The notes: generated by a model from the letters alone, not told the origin. A stretch of DNA of 64,000 bases from an uncultured Vampirovibrio sp. (GCA_910577635.1 CAJTNR010000010.1:7732-71731); one strand, 5' to 3'; shown: positions 25,058-34,282, numbered from the stretch's first letter. Numbers and translations: made by a program.

Positions 25058-26636
25058 TAACTAAATTATCTTTATTATCAAGTTTGGATAAATAATCGCA
25101 GGTTGTTTTGTCTTTGTCGAAGTCAAATTCTTCCTTATCGAATTTCACTGCAAGTTCTGGTGTTTCTCCATCAATTTGCGCCATAAAAGTATCATAAGCA
25201 GCGCTATAAGTAATGTCATCATCCGGGTTATTTATATTAATCGGGGTTTTTTGCCCTTGTTTATCAACTATATTAAACTCAAGTAAATTTCCTTTATCGT
25301 CAATTTTATATGTAAATCCGCTCCCCTGTATTAATCCCGGGTATCCTTCATAAGAGGTCATTGAAGCTTTGGCTGCGTTTTTAATCGCTTCAATCATTTG
25401 TTTTTGAGTAACTCTTGTTTTTATGAGATTATTTTTCATAGGGGCTGATTCTTGGATATCCCTTTGGGTTAGTTTTCCTGCTTTAGGAACTTTTCTAATA
25501 TTAGCTGAGTTAATAAAAGAAACTTCGACCCCGAGTTCTTCTTTAATTGAATCAGCCATTAGGGCAGTCCAGGCGCTGGGTTCAATTCTTCTGTTTTTTG
25601 GCATTTTATCAATTTTAGCAATTGTTGCAACTAAAGGACTCTTGCCTAGTGTTTTTTCTTTAATTGCTTCAATTATAGGGCTTTTTTCCTGATTTGCACT
25701 TTTGTATAGGTTATTTTGAACTTTTGTAATGACACCTTTATTGTCAAATTCAACATTTAAAATGCCGTAGTATTTGCCGTTTTCACCGGCTTGGGTAATT
25801 ATTACAGGCTCGCCTGATTTTGATTTAACTAAATTTTCATCCTTGACTGCACCTTCAACTACACTATGAGAATGACCTCCGATTACAATATCAACCCCAT
25901 CTAAATTAGAAACAAGTTTTTTATCTGTTTCATATCCAGTGTGAGAAAGCAGAATAATTCTATTTATTCCTTGTTTTTTCAGCTTATCAATTTCATCCTG
26001 CAAGGCTTGTACTGTTTTATCAAAATCTAAAACATTAATGCCTTTACTTGCTTCTTTTTTTATACAAGAAGCAAAATCAATTGGCATTGCTCCAATAAAG
26101 CCATATTTTACACCATTTTTTTCTTTAACTATTGATTTTTTAACAAAACCATTCATTGGATTATCAGAATCAAACTCAACATTACTTGCAACAAAACTTA
26201 AGTTTTTTTTGGATGTAATATCAAAAAAGCCTTTTGCTCCTGCATCAATTTCGTGGTTTCCAATTGCTGAAACATCCACTTCCATTAAGTTTTTCATTAA
26301 ATCTTCAATAAAAGCGTTTTTTTCAACAATTGCTCCTGAAAAGTTGTCACCTGCTGATAATACAAAGTTTTGATTGTCTTTATTCTGGTTCTTGAAGTTT
26401 TTAGCTCCATAAACAACACCTGCCATTGAGTCTGAGTTTCCGTGTGTATCATTGTAGTAGTAGATGCTTAAGGAGTTTTTATTTTTAATTGAATCAATGT
26501 AGCTATATATATTATTTGTCGGATAATTGAAAAAATGACTGTTTTTTTCTCCTTCAAACTCTTTGGTATCAGTAGTTTTAGAAAAAGAAGGAAAATAAGC
26601 ATTAAATTTATTAAAACTAATATTAGCAATATTCAT
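25020..26636 (-). CDS. 5'-nucleotidase-family metallophosphatase with SF-type N-terminal motif, 538 aa
   Basis: The ATG at 26636 is preferred (GAGGAT just before it; the longer frame to 26714 begins with an unlikely hydrophobic extension). The calcineurin-type phosphoesterase domain has YYNDTHGN (metal Asp and His), SAGDNFSG, GNHEIDAG, SHTGYETD and GGHSHSV in order (about 60-270), and the 5'-nucleotidase C-terminal domain follows (INSANIR, about 365-520). UshA/CpdB-type enzymes are normally exported with a signal peptide, but here the protein begins MNIANISFNKFNAYFPSFSK, with the NISF motif shared by other unrelated proteins in this window and no signal peptide. Substrate is probably nucleotides; location unknown. 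Confidence 0.85.
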   Translation of the reverse strand: MNIANISFNKFNAYFPSFSKTTDTKEFEGEKNSHFFNYPTNNIYSYIDSIKNKNSLSIYYYNDTHGNSDSMAGVVYGAKNFKNQNKDNQNFVLSAGDNFSGAIVEKNAFIEDLMKNLMEVDVSAIGNHEIDAGAKGFFDITSKKNLSFVASNVEFDSDNPMNGFVKKSIVKEKNGVKYGFIGAMPIDFASCIKKEASKGINVLDFDKTVQALQDEIDKLKKQGINRIILLSHTGYETDKKLVSNLDGVDIVIGGHSHSVVEGAVKDENLVKSKSGEPVIITQAGENGKYYGILNVEFDNKGVITKVQNNLYKSANQEKSPIIEAIKEKTLGKSPLVATIAKIDKMPKNRRIEPSAWTALMADSIKEELGVEVSFINSANIRKVPKAGKLTQRDIQESAPMKNNLIKTRVTQKQMIEAIKNAAKASMTSYEGYPGLIQGSGFTYKIDDKGNLLEFNIVDKQGQKTPININNPDDDITYSAAYDTFMAQIDGETPELAVKFDKEEFDFDKDKTTCDYLSKLDNKDNLVITYDNRIEIVET

Positions 26637-26764
26637 ATCCTCAATAAAACAGCTGATAATAAAAAATTGCCATGGAAGATAAAAATAATTTATAAGGTTG
26701 ATTTCAATAACCATTAATTATTCTATACTTAGAACATTAAATTAATAAGGATTCAATTTTACAA

Positions 26765-27664
26765 ATGCCATTATCCAAAAAAGCTTTAGAAAAACAAACA
26801 ACTCTTGAAGTTGTTAAAGCTCCTAAGACAAAACCTTATAATGATATTGACCTTAATAATTGGAAGGTGTATGAATCTATAAAAACAGGTACCTGGTGGG
26901 ATTTTTCTTCAAGAGATAAGAAAAACGGGCATAGTTATGATTACCATGGTAATTATATCCCCCAAATTGCAACCCAGCTGTTGAATCGATACACTAAAAA
27001 AAACGATATTGTCCTTGATTTGTTTTTTGGTTCTGCAACAACTGGAATTGAAGCCAAAAATCTTGAAAGACGCTGCATTGGGGTTGAATTAAAACAAGAT
27101 TTGATAGATTATACTAAAACAAAATTTACCCCTAAGGATTTAGTTGTTAATATCAATATTATTCAAGGGGATAGTACAAGTAGTGAAATTAAAGAAAAAA
27201 TTAAAGCCCGTCTTGAAATAATGGGTCAAAAAAGCGCACAATTTTTACTGCTGCATCCTCCTTATGATGATATTATCAAGTTTTCCGATAAAAAAGAGGA
27301 TTTGTCGAATTGCTCAACAACGAATGAGTTCTATGAAGCATTCAAAAAAGCCGCTCAAAACGGATATGACTTGCTTGAGCAGAATCGATTCGCTGCTTTA
27401 ATTATAGGTGATAAATATCAAAACAGCAGATACATTTCTCTAGGATTTGAATGCCAGAGAAGAATGGAAGAAATTGGTTTTATTACAAAAGCAGTAATTG
27501 TAAAAAATATTCAAGGTAATGAAAAAGCAAAAGGAAAAACCGCAAATTTATGGCGCTACAGAGCACTTTCAGGCGGTTTTAATATATTTGAGCATGAATA
27601 TATCATGATTTTTCAAAAAACCAAACTAAAAACTGTTAATAAAAAACTATTGAACAGTAGATAA
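26765..27664 (+). CDS. Orphan DNA methyltransferase (N4/N6 class)
   Basis: This 299-residue protein carries the SAM-binding motif I as VLDLFFGSATTGIEAK with ERRCIGVEL downstream (about 91-115), and a catalytic motif IV of the form LLLHPPYDDIIKFS (about 157-170), where the usual (D/S)PPY reads HPPY. The order (motif I before IV) fits N6-adenine or N4-cytosine amino-methylases of the pfam01555 type. HPPY occurs in a subset of bacterial methylases, some possibly acting on other substrates. No restriction endonuclease gene is adjacent, so it looks like a solitary methylase. AAGGAT lies before the ATG. The 3' end overlaps convergent ilvA by 18 bp. Confidence 0.75.
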   Translation: MPLSKKALEKQTTLEVVKAPKTKPYNDIDLNNWKVYESIKTGTWWDFSSRDKKNGHSYDYHGNYIPQIATQLLNRYTKKNDIVLDLFFGSATTGIEAKNLERRCIGVELKQDLIDYTKTKFTPKDLVVNINIIQGDSTSSEIKEKIKARLEIMGQKSAQFLLLHPPYDDIIKFSDKKEDLSNCSTTNEFYEAFKKAAQNGYDLLEQNRFAALIIGDKYQNSRYISLGFECQRRMEEIGFITKAVIVKNIQGNEKAKGKTANLWRYRALSGGFNIFEHEYIMIFQKTKLKTVNKKLLNSR

Positions 27665-28882
27665 AATATTATAGCCTTTATCAATTAAAGCGTTTTTAAT
27701 TGCATAAAAGTGTTCAAAATCCCTGGTCTCCATTGAAATTTTTAAATAACAATCATTAATATCCGTCCCTTCGCCGCCCTGGTTGTGGCGGACACGAATT
27801 ACATTAGCCCCTAAGTCAGCAATAATTGTGCTGACATCTTTTAATTGACCCGGTTTATCTAATAGTTCAATTGTAAGATTGGAAAGTCTTCCTGTTTTTA
27901 ATAAAGCTCTGTTTATCACACGGGATAATATATTAACATCAATATTTCCGCCTGAAACAAGACAAACAATGTTTTTTCCTTCAAGTTTAATCTTGTTAAA
28001 CATAACAGCAGCGACACTAAGAGCGCCTGAGCCTTCAGAGACCACTTTTTCTTTTTCCATTAGTGCAAGAACAGCACTTGCAATTTCGTCTTCTGAAACT
28101 GTTACAATTGTATCAACATATTTTTCGCAAAAACCGTAAGTAAGTTCTCCGGGCAGTTTTACTGCTGTTCCATCAGCAAAAGTATTGACATTTTTAAGCT
28201 CAATTCTCTTATGTTCTTCTATTGATTGAAACATTGAATTTGCTCTTTGCGCTTGAACTCCAACTACCTTGCAATCGGGTTTAATTTGTTTAATTGTGGC
28301 AGCGACTCCTGAAATCAACCCGCCTCCTCCAATTGGAACAACAATTGCATCAACTTCTTTTAATTGTTCATAAATTTCAAGGGCAATTGTTCCTTGACCT
28401 GCAATAACATCTATATCATCAAAAGGGTGAATAAATACTCCCCCTGTTTCTTTTTGGAATTCAACCGCTGCTTTATAAGCATCATCATAAACTCCGTCAA
28501 TGAGCCTGATATCTGCTCCATAGCTTCTTGTTGCTTCAACTTTTGAAATTGGAGCAGTTGAAGGTATAAAAATAGTTGCATTAATATTATTTTTCTGGCT
28601 CGCAAGAGCTACTCCCTGCGCATGATTGCCTGCAGAACAGGCAATAACTCCTTTTTGTTTTTGACTATCTGTAAGTTTAGATATTTTATAATAAGCCCCT
28701 CTTAACTTAAAAGATCCTGTTAATTGTAAGTTTTCAGACTTTAAATAAACATTATTTTTATTGCTTAAAAATTTAGCCAAAACGAGATTTGTTTTTCTTG
28801 CAATTGTTGATAAAACCTCTTTTGCTTCTTTGACTTTATCCAGTTCTAACAATTTTTTTCCCTTTAATTTAATATTGTTCAA
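27647..28882 (-). CDS. ilvA: Threonine ammonia-lyase with ACT domain
   Basis: 411 residues, fold type II PLP enzyme. The PLP lysine is Lys59 in TGSFKLRGA, the phosphate-binding glycine loop is PIGGGGLISG (about 180), and SEGSGALS supplies the Ser contact near 285. A single ACT-like domain occupies about 330-405. The length and single ACT domain fit the TdcB/short IlvA type. It deaminates threonine to 2-oxobutyrate, feeding isoleucine synthesis or anaerobic threonine breakdown; no ilv cluster is nearby to distinguish these. The gene converges on the methylase gene with an 18-bp overlap. Confidence 0.92.
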   Translation of the reverse strand: MNNIKLKGKKLLELDKVKEAKEVLSTIARKTNLVLAKFLSNKNNVYLKSENLQLTGSFKLRGAYYKISKLTDSQKQKGVIACSAGNHAQGVALASQKNNINATIFIPSTAPISKVEATRSYGADIRLIDGVYDDAYKAAVEFQKETGGVFIHPFDDIDVIAGQGTIALEIYEQLKEVDAIVVPIGGGGLISGVAATIKQIKPDCKVVGVQAQRANSMFQSIEEHKRIELKNVNTFADGTAVKLPGELTYGFCEKYVDTIVTVSEDEIASAVLALMEKEKVVSEGSGALSVAAVMFNKIKLEGKNIVCLVSGGNIDVNILSRVINRALLKTGRLSNLTIELLDKPGQLKDVSTIIADLGANVIRVRHNQGGEGTDINDCYLKISMETRDFEHFYAIKNALIDKGYNILSTVQ

Positions 28883-29014
28883 CTATAATTATAAATCAAA
28901 CTGTATTAGCTTATAAGATTAATGCAGTTTTTATTAAGAAATGTTAAATAAATTATAATATAGTAAAAAAATACTATAATAAAAAGGTTGTTAGGTAATA
29001 GAGAGAAAAATTAA

Positions 29015-29848
29015 ATGAATTTGAGCAAAGTTAGTTTACTTCGCTCCTATCCTTCATCTACGCTTTCGTACAAAGGAGGATTAGGGAGTTCTACTCAAAA
29101 CAAAAAAAACGCTAATTTTCCATTAGCTGCTGCAAAAAGCGCTTTGTTAACTGCTGCTATTATAGGGGGATTAATTTACAAAGGAAAGCTTTTTTTGGAT
29201 AAAAAACTGCAATACCAAGCAGAAATTGCACTTAAAAAAGTCCCTAATATTGTTTCAGAGGCGCTAAGCGCAAAAAAAGCTGCAAAAAATAATCTCGATA
29301 GTGTAATCAATTTAATTAACAAAGCAAAAGGGGCGGACGAGCTTGTAGTTAAAGATAAACTTGTTAAATTTCAATATGAATTAAAAAAACCTGCTATAGT
29401 TGAGGAATATTGTGCTAAAACTGGGGAAATTTTAAGAAAGACTACAATTAATGATAAGTTTTTTGAAATTATAAATTACAAAAACGGAGTTAATTCTTAT
29501 TTGATTAATAAAGATAGAACCATTAATAAAGTTAGCAAGAATATTGCAATTGATGAAAACGGCGCAAGTTTGATTAAACAAAGATTCAACTATAAACCGG
29601 AAGGGTTTTCTTTAGAAGTGGATTGTCTTGACAAAAAAGGACCCAGAGCAAAGTTTAGAAAACTTTATATATTCAATAAAGACAATGAACTTGTAGCTTT
29701 AACTCAAAAAGAAAAGGAATTTTTCAGTACCTTTAATTTTAGCAAAGGAAAGGTTCTAAGTGCCGAAATTGTTAACAATGATGGAATTATTAAAGATTTT
29801 GAGTTTGATAAGCAAAAAAGTCAACAAACTGTCAAAAAAGTTTCATAA
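29015..29848 (+). CDS. Single-pass SYKG-motif protein, 277 aa
   Basis: Unrecognised protein. Near the N-terminus TLSYKGG (about 16-22) matches the (I/V)SFKG motif of other genes here. One membrane segment lies at about 37-56 (AAAKSALLTAAIIGGLIYKG). After it come a lysine-rich helical region (about 65-110) and a beta-rich domain. The next gene (29928) has the same layout, with the membrane segment and the following (K)LxxxxxLQ...APN(I/V)V region clearly alike, so the two are tandem paralogues. Two TATAAT boxes lie upstream (28954-28959, 28975-28980). Function unknown; possibly a lineage-specific envelope protein. Confidence 0.6.
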   Translation: MNLSKVSLLRSYPSSTLSYKGGLGSSTQNKKNANFPLAAAKSALLTAAIIGGLIYKGKLFLDKKLQYQAEIALKKVPNIVSEALSAKKAAKNNLDSVINLINKAKGADELVVKDKLVKFQYELKKPAIVEEYCAKTGEILRKTTINDKFFEIINYKNGVNSYLINKDRTINKVSKNIAIDENGASLIKQRFNYKPEGFSLEVDCLDKKGPRAKFRKLYIFNKDNELVALTQKEKEFFSTFNFSKGKVLSAEIVNNDGIIKDFEFDKQKSQQTVKKVS

Positions 29849-29927
29849 AGAAATGTAAAAATTATAGCAATTAATTTTATTTACATGTTTTAATAAATTG
29901 CGTGTTACAAAAAAAGGATTAAATAAT

Positions 29928-30902
29928 ATGCAAGTTAGTTTCAAGGGCCAGGAACCTGCTAAAGTTACAGCTCCTGTTGATAATCAAAAACAAGGCTTCG
30001 TACAAAAAGCAAAGAAATTTGTACAGGAGCATAAAGCTCCTGTAGCGCTTGCTGCCACAAGCGCTGTCGGTTTGGCTGTAGTTGGCGGGTTGATTTATAG
30101 CGGAAAATTATTGCCTGAAATTAGACTGCAAAAAGATGCTAATAAATTTATTGAACAAGCTCCTAATGTTATAAAGGATTCAAAAGCAGTTTTTGAAGGC
30201 GCAGATAAGGCATTAAATGAAGCTGAAGCACTTCTGAGTGAGGCTGCAGCAAAATCTGGTGGAGAAAACTTAAATAAATTAAAATTTGATTTTTTAAGTG
30301 GTGCCGGTAATAAAATTGAAGTTGAATATAATGATGACAAATCGGTTATGAAGCTAAAAGAATTTGTTGATGAAACATTAAAAAGACAAGTTTTAAACAG
30401 TTGTCGTGATACTAGGGTTATAGAATACACGGAAAATAATATTGCTAATGTATTTGTGAAAGATAATTCTAGCACAAAGGCTTTTCTAAAAGTTGATTTA
30501 GATGAAGAAAAAGCAGAAAAACTTTTTGGAGGAGATGTAGATATCTTAAATACTGCAAAAAAATGGTTTGGAAAATATAATTCATCATATAACTTAAGAT
30601 ATATTCAAAACGACAAAAATAAAACTATGAGTATGTATTTTAATGATGAAAAATTAAAAGATGTTATAGTAGAAAAAGATAACATCGGACAAGCATTTGA
30701 ATTTATTAATGAAGGTGATAAAGCTAAATTATGTTCGGTTGAGACCGGTGAGCTTGGCGAATTTGGACATATAAAAGATAATGACAATTTCAAGCGCTAT
30801 GAAGTTAACGATAATGGCAAGCTAAAGAAAGTCAAATCTAATGATCAAGATGTTGAGCCCGATTTTACGGATGATTTTGATGAAGATTTACCAAATACTT
30901 AA
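29928..30902 (+). CDS. Single-pass SFKG-motif protein, 324 aa (paralogue of previous gene)
   Basis: The start is the ATG at 29928, preceded by AAAGGA; an in-frame TTG at 29898 would include that signal. The protein opens MQVSFKGQEP, placing the SFKG motif right at the N-terminus. A membrane segment spans about 37-57 (VALAATSAVGLAVVGGLIYSG). The remainder is charged, alternating predicted helix and beta strands, with a very acidic tail (DVEPDFTDDFDEDLP). It is paralogous to the upstream gene over the membrane segment and next 60 residues. No domain recognised. Confidence 0.6.
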   Translation: MQVSFKGQEPAKVTAPVDNQKQGFVQKAKKFVQEHKAPVALAATSAVGLAVVGGLIYSGKLLPEIRLQKDANKFIEQAPNVIKDSKAVFEGADKALNEAEALLSEAAAKSGGENLNKLKFDFLSGAGNKIEVEYNDDKSVMKLKEFVDETLKRQVLNSCRDTRVIEYTENNIANVFVKDNSSTKAFLKVDLDEEKAEKLFGGDVDILNTAKKWFGKYNSSYNLRYIQNDKNKTMSMYFNDEKLKDVIVEKDNIGQAFEFINEGDKAKLCSVETGELGEFGHIKDNDNFKRYEVNDNGKLKKVKSNDQDVEPDFTDDFDEDLPNT

Positions 30903-30922
30903 AATTTTATTAATATTTTAAC

Positions 30923-32188
30923 TTATTTATATTCTACAGCATTTTTTGCAGTTTCAATTGCTTCAAGAAGTTTTTGTTCAGGGATTTCATCATAAAAAAG
31001 CTCCATAATTATTGAGTCTTTTTCTATTGAATCATTATTTTTATAGTTTAGCTTAATTCCTGCCCCGAAGTTAATTTTATCCGATTTTTTATCCCTTCCT
31101 GCGCCCAATAGTTTAGCGCTTTTAGCAATTTTTAGAGCGTCAATATTTTTAATAATTCCTTTTTTTGTACTTTTTATTGCAGCTTTATTTTTCCCTATTG
31201 GAAAAAGAGAATAGTCCTCAATTACTCTTGAATCTCCTTTTTGGGCATCTATAATTTCTTTTAGTTTTTTTAGCGCCTCACCGTTTTCAATAACTTTATC
31301 AAAGAGCTCAGATGCTGCAAGCGAATCAGGAGCTTTTTTGCAGTTGATTATTGTTTTAACTGCAAGTTCTTTTGTGGTATCATATAAATCTTTTTCATAG
31401 TTGCCTTTTAAAAACTCAATTGCTTCAATTACCTCTAAGCTGTTTCCAATGCATTTACCAAGAGGAGTTTCCATCGAACTTATTGCAAAATCGATATTTT
31501 TATCTAAAAGTTTTGCGGTTTTAACCATCAAATCTCCAAGCTCTTGTGCTTCCTTTTTTGTTTTTAAAAATGCACCTGAACCATATTTAACATCCAGCAC
31601 AATTGAAGTAGCCCCTGAGGCAATTTTTTTTGAAACCACAGAAGCACAAATTAAAGATTTGTTATCAACTGTAGCGGTGACATCTCTTAGCGCGTAAAAC
31701 TTGGCATCTGCAGGGGTAAGATTAGGACTTTGGGAGGATATTGCAGCTTTAACTTTTTTAATTTGTTCTATAAACTCATCATTTGTAAGTTCCACTTTAA
31801 ATCCAGGGATTGATTCAAGTTTATCGATTGTTCCTCCTGTAAATCCTAAGCCTCTGCCTGATAATTTAGCACTGTAAATATCTAAAGCAGCAAGAATCGG
31901 GATTAATACAAGCGTAACTTTGTCCCCAACCCCGCCTGTTGAGTGTTTATCTGCGATATGAGGGCTAATTGAGGAAAAATCGAGAGTTTCTCCTGAATCT
32001 ATAAAGCTTTTAGTTAAATAGGCTGTTTCTATATCGCTCAATCCTTGAAAACACACTGCCATTAACCAGGCAGATACTTGATAATCATCAATTTTATTTT
32101 TTGTATAATTATCAACAATAAAACTAATTTCTTCTTGCGTGTGCTCTAAACCCTGTTTTTTCTTTTCAATTAAATCAACTATTCTCAT
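30923..32188 (-). CDS. pdp: Pyrimidine-nucleoside phosphorylase
   Basis: A 421-residue member of the thymidine/pyrimidine phosphorylase family. The signature SGRGLGFTGGTIDKLESIPG (about 112-131, one of the family's strongest motifs) and the phosphate-binding KHSTGGVGDK (about 81-90) are present. The C-terminal PYNP domain is complete. It splits uridine/thymidine with phosphate for pyrimidine salvage; pdp and deoA cannot be separated by eye. The gene follows rlmH by 6 bp and the symporter, forming a minus-strand run of three genes (32614, 32195, 30923). Confidence 0.93.
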   Translation of the reverse strand: MRIVDLIEKKKQGLEHTQEEISFIVDNYTKNKIDDYQVSAWLMAVCFQGLSDIETAYLTKSFIDSGETLDFSSISPHIADKHSTGGVGDKVTLVLIPILAALDIYSAKLSGRGLGFTGGTIDKLESIPGFKVELTNDEFIEQIKKVKAAISSQSPNLTPADAKFYALRDVTATVDNKSLICASVVSKKIASGATSIVLDVKYGSGAFLKTKKEAQELGDLMVKTAKLLDKNIDFAISSMETPLGKCIGNSLEVIEAIEFLKGNYEKDLYDTTKELAVKTIINCKKAPDSLAASELFDKVIENGEALKKLKEIIDAQKGDSRVIEDYSLFPIGKNKAAIKSTKKGIIKNIDALKIAKSAKLLGAGRDKKSDKINFGAGIKLNYKNNDSIEKDSIIMELFYDEIPEQKLLEAIETAKNAVEYK

Positions 32189-32194
32189 TATTCC

Positions 32195-32611
32195 TCACTT
32201 ATGATACGGCTCATTATTAAGAATTTTATAAGCCCTGTAAATTTGTTCTGCTAAAACAAGAACTGCTTCTTGATGCAAGAAAGTCATTTTCGATAAAGAC
32301 AGTTTTAAGTTCGATTTCTTGCGCACTTGCTCGCTTAATCCATAAGCACCTCCTATTAAAAATAGAATTTCACTATAGAATCCGTCTTGTTCAATTTCTC
32401 TTAGTTTATAAGCAAATTTTTCGCTTGTAAACATTATACCTTCTATTTCAAGACTAATAATAAAAGCCTGTTTTTTATTTTGAAGATAATCATTAATAGA
32501 TTCAACCTCAATAAGTTGAACTTTGTTGTATAGCCTTTTTTGATATTCTTTAAATCCAGCAAGGTAAAAACTTTCTTTTAGTTTTGCCTCAAGAACAATT
32601 TTTATATTCAA
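32195..32611 (-). CDS. rlmH: 23S rRNA (pseudouridine1915-N3)-methyltransferase RlmH
   Basis: At 138 residues this is slightly shorter than the usual 155. The SPOUT trefoil-knot signature is clear at the C-terminus: FLIGGAYGLSEQV (about 84-96), then LSKMTFLHQEAVLVLAEQI and the invariant ending YRAYKILNNEPYHK. It methylates pseudouridine 1915 in helix 69 of 23S rRNA, acting on assembled 70S ribosomes. It lies 2 bp after the symporter gene and 6 bp before pdp, so they are probably cotranscribed. Confidence 0.95.
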   Translation of the reverse strand: MNIKIVLEAKLKESFYLAGFKEYQKRLYNKVQLIEVESINDYLQNKKQAFIISLEIEGIMFTSEKFAYKLREIEQDGFYSEILFLIGGAYGLSEQVRKKSNLKLSLSKMTFLHQEAVLVLAEQIYRAYKILNNEPYHK

Positions 32612-32613
32612 AT

Positions 32614-33933
32614 TTATGCCTTATTTGTATTCTGCTCGCCAATTAAAAGATCATAATTAAGTTCGTTTTCATTATCAGCAATAATTGCAGCTACAACTGC
32701 ATCTGAGGTAACATTGCAAATTGTTCTTAACATATCTGTAAATCTTTCAATTGCAAAAAGAAGTGAAAAACCAATTGCCAGCTGTTCAGGGGTTAAGCCT
32801 ATTCCATTTAAAATTAGTGCAATTGTGATTAGTCCGCCTCCTGGGATTCCTGCTGCTGTAGAAGAAGCTATTAGCGCTAAAAATGCTATTTCACACACAA
32901 GTAAAGATGATAAGTCAATTCCATACATTTGTGCTAGGAATATAACTGAAATTGTTTGAATTATTGCGGTCCCATCCATATTTAAGGTTGCGCCGAGAGG
33001 AAGAACAAAAGAACAAATTTTGTTTGAAATCCCTCTTTTTTCACAACACGTAATAGTTAAAGGCAAGGTAGCAGAAGAAGAAGCAGTACCAAAGGCAACC
33101 ATTATAGCTTCTGATATTGCCCCGTATAGTTTTCCTACAGGGACTTTTGAAAATATTTTCATAATTGAAGGATAAACTATGAAAAATTGTATTAAAAGTG
33201 CTGCTATAACTGCAAGAATATATCTGGATAAATTATGGAATACACCGACTCCAAAAGTTGAAACAGCAGTAGCAGTAAGGGCAAAAATCCCTGGTGCTGC
33301 TAAGTACATAATCCAATCCGTTACTTTCATGGTAGCTGCAAAAACACTTTCAAACATTGAAACCAGAGGTCTTGAAATTTCTCCTGTGCGGCTAAGTGCA
33401 ATTGCAAAAATTAATACAAAAACAATTATAGGAATCATTTTTCCTTCAGATAGTGCTAAAAACGGGTTTTTAGGAACCAAATCAAGGAAAATTTGACCCA
33501 GGTTTTCCTTCTGGTATTGAAGGGCATCTGCAACATATCCTTGTATGTGCTGCACTATTTCAGGATTAACCAAGCTCTTAGCATTCAATCCCGGCTGCAG
33601 TGAAAGAGCTATAAAAGCTGCAACACTAACTGCTATAATTGTTATAATTCCATAATAAAGAAGCATTTTAGAGCCAAATTTAGCCAGCTGTTTTGAATCT
33701 CCAATATTTGAAATCCCTATTATAATTGCACTAACAATTAATGGGAGAACTACCATTTGAATTATATTAATAAAAGCTTGTCCTATAAAACTAAGGATAT
33801 TGTACACCTGCGGGTATGAGTCTTTTGGAAATAAGAACCCTATAATTACACCAAGAATTAAACCGATAAAAATATGTCCGTTCCTTTTAATTCCTAATAA
33901 AAGAGCTATTATAACCTGCATATGAATACCCAT
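32614..33933 (-). CDS. Dicarboxylate/amino acid:cation symporter (DAACS family)
   Basis: A 439-residue membrane protein of the GltP/DctA/SstT type. Characteristic re-entrant-loop motifs are AFGTASSSATLPLTI (HP1, serine-rich, about 278-292), LGATLNMDGTAI (TM7, NMDGT, about 312-323) and AGIPGGGLI (HP2, about 362-370). It couples uptake of glutamate, aspartate or C4-dicarboxylates to Na+ or H+. The exact substrate is not readable. The second in-frame ATG (residue 5, MQVII) may also serve as start. First gene of the run with rlmH and pdp. Confidence 0.93.
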   Translation of the reverse strand: MGIHMQVIIALLLGIKRNGHIFIGLILGVIIGFLFPKDSYPQVYNILSFIGQAFINIIQMVVLPLIVSAIIIGISNIGDSKQLAKFGSKMLLYYGIITIIAVSVAAFIALSLQPGLNAKSLVNPEIVQHIQGYVADALQYQKENLGQIFLDLVPKNPFLALSEGKMIPIIVFVLIFAIALSRTGEISRPLVSMFESVFAATMKVTDWIMYLAAPGIFALTATAVSTFGVGVFHNLSRYILAVIAALLIQFFIVYPSIMKIFSKVPVGKLYGAISEAIMVAFGTASSSATLPLTITCCEKRGISNKICSFVLPLGATLNMDGTAIIQTISVIFLAQMYGIDLSSLLVCEIAFLALIASSTAAGIPGGGLITIALILNGIGLTPEQLAIGFSLLFAIERFTDMLRTICNVTSDAVVAAIIADNENELNYDLLIGEQNTNKA

Positions 33934-34077
33934 TTGGCACTTTTCCTCTATAATACTATTTTTACCTATTCTACAACTTTTTTATTATTTTTGCAAAAAA
34001 ATTCACACAAAGTATTGATTTTATTTAAGTGTGAATTGTTTAGTATTGTTTTTATGAAAAAAGAATTTTTAGGAATA

Positions 34078-34224
34078 ATGTTTGATTGCTGTAATGTCTA
34101 TTCAAGAATATATAAAAACAAAGAAGGAACTTATTACATTGGAAAATGCCCCCGCTGTTTAAGAGAAATTAGAATTAAAGTAGGAATCCAAGGGTGCAAT
34201 CAAAGGTTTTTTAGGGCAAATTAA
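34078..34224 (+). CDS. Small zinc-ribbon-like protein, 48 aa
   Basis: The ATG at 34078 has AGGA 4 bases before it and is preferred; an in-frame ATG at 34054 would add eight residues. The peptide starts MFDCCNVYSRIYKN, then GTYYIGKCPRCLREI, and ends GCNQRFFRAN. The CC and CPRC pairs form a probable zinc knuckle. Small proteins with this CC...(K)CPRC...QRFF pattern occur in several bacterial groups, but I know of no assigned function. The longer plus-strand frame beginning at 33922 overlaps the divergent symporter start and is not used. Confidence 0.6.
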   Translation: MFDCCNVYSRIYKNKEGTYYIGKCPRCLREIRIKVGIQGCNQRFFRAN

Positions 34225-34232
34225 AAAAACAC

Positions 34233-34256
34233 CCCCCTTAATATAAATAAGGGAGG
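34233..34256 (-). terminator. Intrinsic terminator of the MGLAASQ gene
   Basis: CCTCCCTTA / TAAGGGGGG with a 7-nt loop (one mismatched pair) is followed on the minus strand by TG and seven T, 27 bp beyond the stop codon at 34283. It may also slow transcription of the small zinc-ribbon gene arriving from the left. Confidence 0.8.
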
Positions 34257-34282
34257 AATGAATACAAAGGAATAATAAAACT

